Assembly (NCBI RefSeq): GCF_041429785.1
Contig: NZ_CP163423.1
Span: forward strand, 434,001-498,000
From: Fretibacter rubidus
GTDB taxonomy: Bacteria; Pseudomonadota; Alphaproteobacteria; Caulobacterales; Maricaulaceae
Reading direction: 5' to 3'
DNA: 64,000 bases
The first letter of the stretch is position 1. Each line of letters begins with the position of its first letter. Both the position numbers and the translations under genes were made by a program. Positions 62,096 to 64,000 of this stretch are shown here, in pieces. Under the pieces are notes generated by a model, which was not told where the DNA came from, did no database searches, and saw only the letters and a list, made by a program, of their open reading frames with translations.

Positions 62096-62640
62096 TTAAA
62101 GCCAGTATAGGCATAGTGATGACCCTGGCTGTCGTGGGAACGGCGCTACAAATTACGCTGCCGCCCCGTCCAAAAATTTTATATAATCCGAGCTCAAGTG
62201 CTGAGATTGGCTGGTACCAAGTTACTCAAAACGCTTTCCCCGAAAGGCATGATCTTATCGCAGCTTATGCGCCTGAGTGGGCGCGCAAGCTTGCGGATGA
62301 GCGGGCTTATCTGCCTTATGACTACCCCCTCATAAAATCGGTTCTGGCCATCGAGGGGGATGAGGTTTGTTATCATATCGACAGGGTGAGTGTCCCAAAC
62401 GGTGCCGATATCCCGCTACTGGCGCGGGACCGTTTGGGACGCGAAATGCCTAGAAAGTTTGTAGGGTGCTATATCCTTAGCGCGGGGGAATTCTGGATCG
62501 CGTCCCCAGATGTGCAGACCGGATTTGATAGCCGCTATTTTGGTCCGATTGACCAAACTATGCTGGTTGGGGGCGTTGAATATCTCGGAAATGGCAGGTT
62601 CCCAAAATATAGAAAAACAGGGGATTTTAGGGGTGATTAG
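62089..62640 (+). CDS. traF: TraF-like conjugal transfer peptidase (S26 signal peptidase family)
   Basis: A 183-residue protein from ATG 62089 after GGAGGG. It has one N-terminal membrane helix, the catalytic serine region NPSSSAEIGWY (Ser37 likely) and the catalytic lysine in LIKSVLAIEGDEV (Lys83), then the S26 end region FGPIDQTMLVGGVEYLG. TraF cleaves and cyclises pilin in IncP-type mating-pair formation. Its place between DUF2840 and the relaxase is the standard order. The usual Pro after the Ser motif (SxPxGxY) is replaced by Glu-Ile. Confidence 0.88.
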   Translation: MLIKASIGIVMTLAVVGTALQITLPPRPKILYNPSSSAEIGWYQVTQNAFPERHDLIAAYAPEWARKLADERAYLPYDYPLIKSVLAIEGDEVCYHIDRVSVPNGADIPLLARDRLGREMPRKFVGCYILSAGEFWIASPDVQTGFDSRYFGPIDQTMLVGGVEYLGNGRFPKYRKTGDFRGD

Positions 62641-62653
62641 GGGGTTTTGGGAA

Positions 62654-62839
62654 ATGCAAGATAAAAGGCTTGGCCCGTTTCGGGCTAAGCCATTGTCTGC
62701 ACATCTGTTTTTCTGGCCCGCCCCTTTTATGGACTGGGCCAAGGAAATGGCGGGATCGCCGCTGTTATCGCAGGAAACTGCCGGGCCAAATGGAGAATTA
62801 GCGCATTTAAGGCTGTTGGAGCCGCAATATGGCCGATGA
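62654..62839 (+). CDS. Possible small gene between traF and relaxase
   Basis: A 61-residue frame (MQDKRLGPFRAKPLSAHLFFWPAPFMDWAKEMAG...) starts 13 bases after the traF stop and overlaps the relaxase start by 11 bases. It is not recognised. The ribosome site is weak (GGGAA directly before the ATG). It fills the only gap in an otherwise packed operon, so it may be real. Confidence 0.3.
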   Translation: MQDKRLGPFRAKPLSAHLFFWPAPFMDWAKEMAGSPLLSQETAGPNGELAHLRLLEPQYGR

Positions 62840-64000
62840 AAATCCGTTCACAGTAAAACTTGGGCGTATCATGTCGCCTGGAGGAACAGGACGTTTTGTC
62901 AGCTTTGCAGGACGCGTCAGGCGCGCTGCGCAAAAGTCAGGACGGCAACGGTCAGGAAAAACGCGCTCAAATGTTGTTGCAAAGCAGAGTTTTTCTCGCC
63001 GTGTTATTGTAAAATTTTCGCTAGCGAAGATGCAGGGCAATGGCGGGAAAATATTTAAAGCGCATTTAGATTATGTGGCCCGCGAGAGCGCCGCGCAGGA
63101 AAATGAAAAGGGCGGTTTATATACTGCGATTGAGCCGGAAGCGGACACAGATAGCTTTGCTGAGCGCTGCAAAGATGACCGACACTATTTCAAAATAATC
63201 ATATCGTCTGAAGACGGTAAAGACATAGCCGATCTGACGCGGTTCACGCGCGACCTAATGATTGAAGTCCAGCGCGATATGGAAACGAAACTGGAATGGG
63301 TGGCGGCAGATCATTACGATACGGGGCGACCACATAGTCATATCATTCTGCGCGGCGTGCGCGATGACGGAAAAGACCTAATTATCCCGCGCGAATATAT
63401 CTCTTACGGCATGCGTGATCGGGCTGAGCATTTGGCGACGCTGGAACTTGGGCCCGTGACGCAAATCGATGTCGCCAAAAAGCTTGCGGTAATGACGCGG
63501 CAAGAACGGTTCACGACGATTGACAAGGACCTGCTTTATGAAGCGTCAGAGAATGTCGTCAACTTGTCGGAAATTAAACAGGACGGCAGTGATTGGTCAC
63601 AGCGTTTTAAAATATGGCGCGTCAAACATCTCGCGCGTATGGGCCTTGCTGAAAAAGTGGGGCGCGGAAAATGGAAGCTCGACGAAAAGCTTGAACGCAC
63701 TTTGCGGCGCATGGGAGATCGCGGCGACATCCTCAAAGCGCGTCATAAAGCCATGACAATAAATGGCGTGGAAAGAGCGTCCCGCAGAGAGCCAATCTAT
63801 GATCCGCTCGCGGGTGACGCAAAGCCAATGACAGGAAGAGTTCTGAAAGTTGGAATATTTGATGATGTGAATGACCGAAGTTTTATTGTGCTCGATACTT
63901 TGGAGGGAGAAGCCATATTTATTGAAACCGGCAAAGAGGCCAATGTCAGAGATATTCAGGAGGACATGATTGTGACCATACGTCCCCAGGCATTTCAGCC
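62829..64000 (+). CDS. VirD2-like relaxase (DUF3363 type), N-terminal part (cut by window end)
   Basis: The frame is open from ATG 62829 to the end of the window, 390 codons. The N-terminus is basic with a GRIMSPGG start. The relaxase core shows RDDRHYFKIIISSEDG-like sequence (residues 117-129), EWVAADHYDTGRPHSHIILRGV (the histidine motif, His162, His169, His171), and REYISYGMRDRAEHLATLELGP. Order and wording parallel the relaxase at 14996-17254. It should nick oriT of this element. Downstream, outside the window, traG and trb genes would be expected. Confidence 0.88.
   Translation, partial: MADENPFTVKLGRIMSPGGTGRFVSFAGRVRRAAQKSGRQRSGKTRSNVVAKQSFSRRVIVKFSLAKMQGNGGKIFKAHLDYVARESAAQENEKGGLYTAIEPEADTDSFAERCKDDRHYFKIIISSEDGKDIADLTRFTRDLMIEVQRDMETKLEWVAADHYDTGRPHSHIILRGVRDDGKDLIIPREYISYGMRDRAEHLATLELGPVTQIDVAKKLAVMTRQERFTTIDKDLLYEASENVVNLSEIKQDGSDWSQRFKIWRVKHLARMGLAEKVGRGKWKLDEKLERTLRRMGDRGDILKARHKAMTINGVERASRREPIYDPLAGDAKPMTGRVLKVGIFDDVNDRSFIVLDTLEGEAIFIETGKEANVRDIQEDMIVTIRPQAFQ

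Noticed and set aside
1-64000. CRISPR array, rRNA, riboswitch or biosynthetic (NRPS/PKS/RiPP) genes to go with the halogenases
   Set aside because: No regularly spaced repeats, RNA signatures or synthetase motifs were seen on either strand.

Overview
The window looks like an alphaproteobacterial chromosome, probably a marine, stalked or appendaged lineage of the Hyphomonadaceae/Maricaulales/Caulobacterales kind. The basis is the gene families seen: Caulobacter-type TonB-dependent receptors, flavin-dependent 'tryptophan halogenase' genes linked to SapC and cupin genes, LacI-controlled glycan loci, and DUF2285/DUF736/DUF2840/DUF3363-type conjugation genes. No rRNA or tRNA gene and no CRISPR array was seen.

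Layout. (1) 1-12.4 kb is a beta-glucan (laminarin-type) utilisation locus. It has a GH3 beta-glucosidase lipoprotein (cut by the window start), a divergent LacI regulator, a large TonB receptor, a GH16 endoglucanase lipoprotein, then halogenase - SapC - cupin - halogenase and a sodium:solute symporter. (2) 12.6-17.9 kb is a relic of a mobile element: an intact-looking IS3-family copy that cuts the 3' end of an AT-rich GAF-like gene, a DUF3363-type relaxase, an oriT-like structured region and a scrap of a tyrosine recombinase. (3) 17.9-28.2 kb is a TetR-flanked catabolic cluster: class II aldolase, MFS transporter, DadA-like oxidase, TonB receptor, M81 (MlrC-like) peptidase, RidA and an S12 serine hydrolase. 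It resembles, but is not identical to, microcystin-type mlr loci. (4) 28.5-30.7 kb has a MarR/SRPBCC divergent pair abutting a tyrosine integrase that lost its catalytic C-terminus.

(5) 31.4-53.3 kb is a large sucrose/galactose (raffinose-family oligosaccharide-like) locus. It has GH13, carboxylesterase, GH36 alpha-galactosidase, SLC45/SuxC-like and GPH transporters, ROK fructokinase, GH32, a LacI regulator, a GH68-like enzyme, a TonB receptor, another halogenase, a TPR-2OG oxygenase, and galT-galK-galE. Eight copies of one LacI-type palindrome (consensus ACAAWCRATTGY) sit in front of essentially every transcription unit, so the locus reads as one regulon. Expected flow: import by the receptor, cleavage to galactose, glucose and fructose, then Leloir pathway and fructokinase.

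(6) 53.4-64 kb is the left part of an ICE-like conjugative element. It begins with GC-rich non-coding DNA, an IS6-family pseudo-element and a frameshifted GDT1-family gene. Then come ArdA antirestriction, small unknown genes, a ParB-like protein, an inverted degenerate DUF736 copy plus an intact DUF736 gene, DUF6499/DUF2285, an HTH protein, DUF2840, a TraF peptidase and a relaxase that runs off the window end.

The most unusual theme is the repeated pairing of a sugar-uptake TonB receptor with flavin-dependent halogenases and non-haem iron or cupin oxygenase-like proteins, once in each glycan locus.
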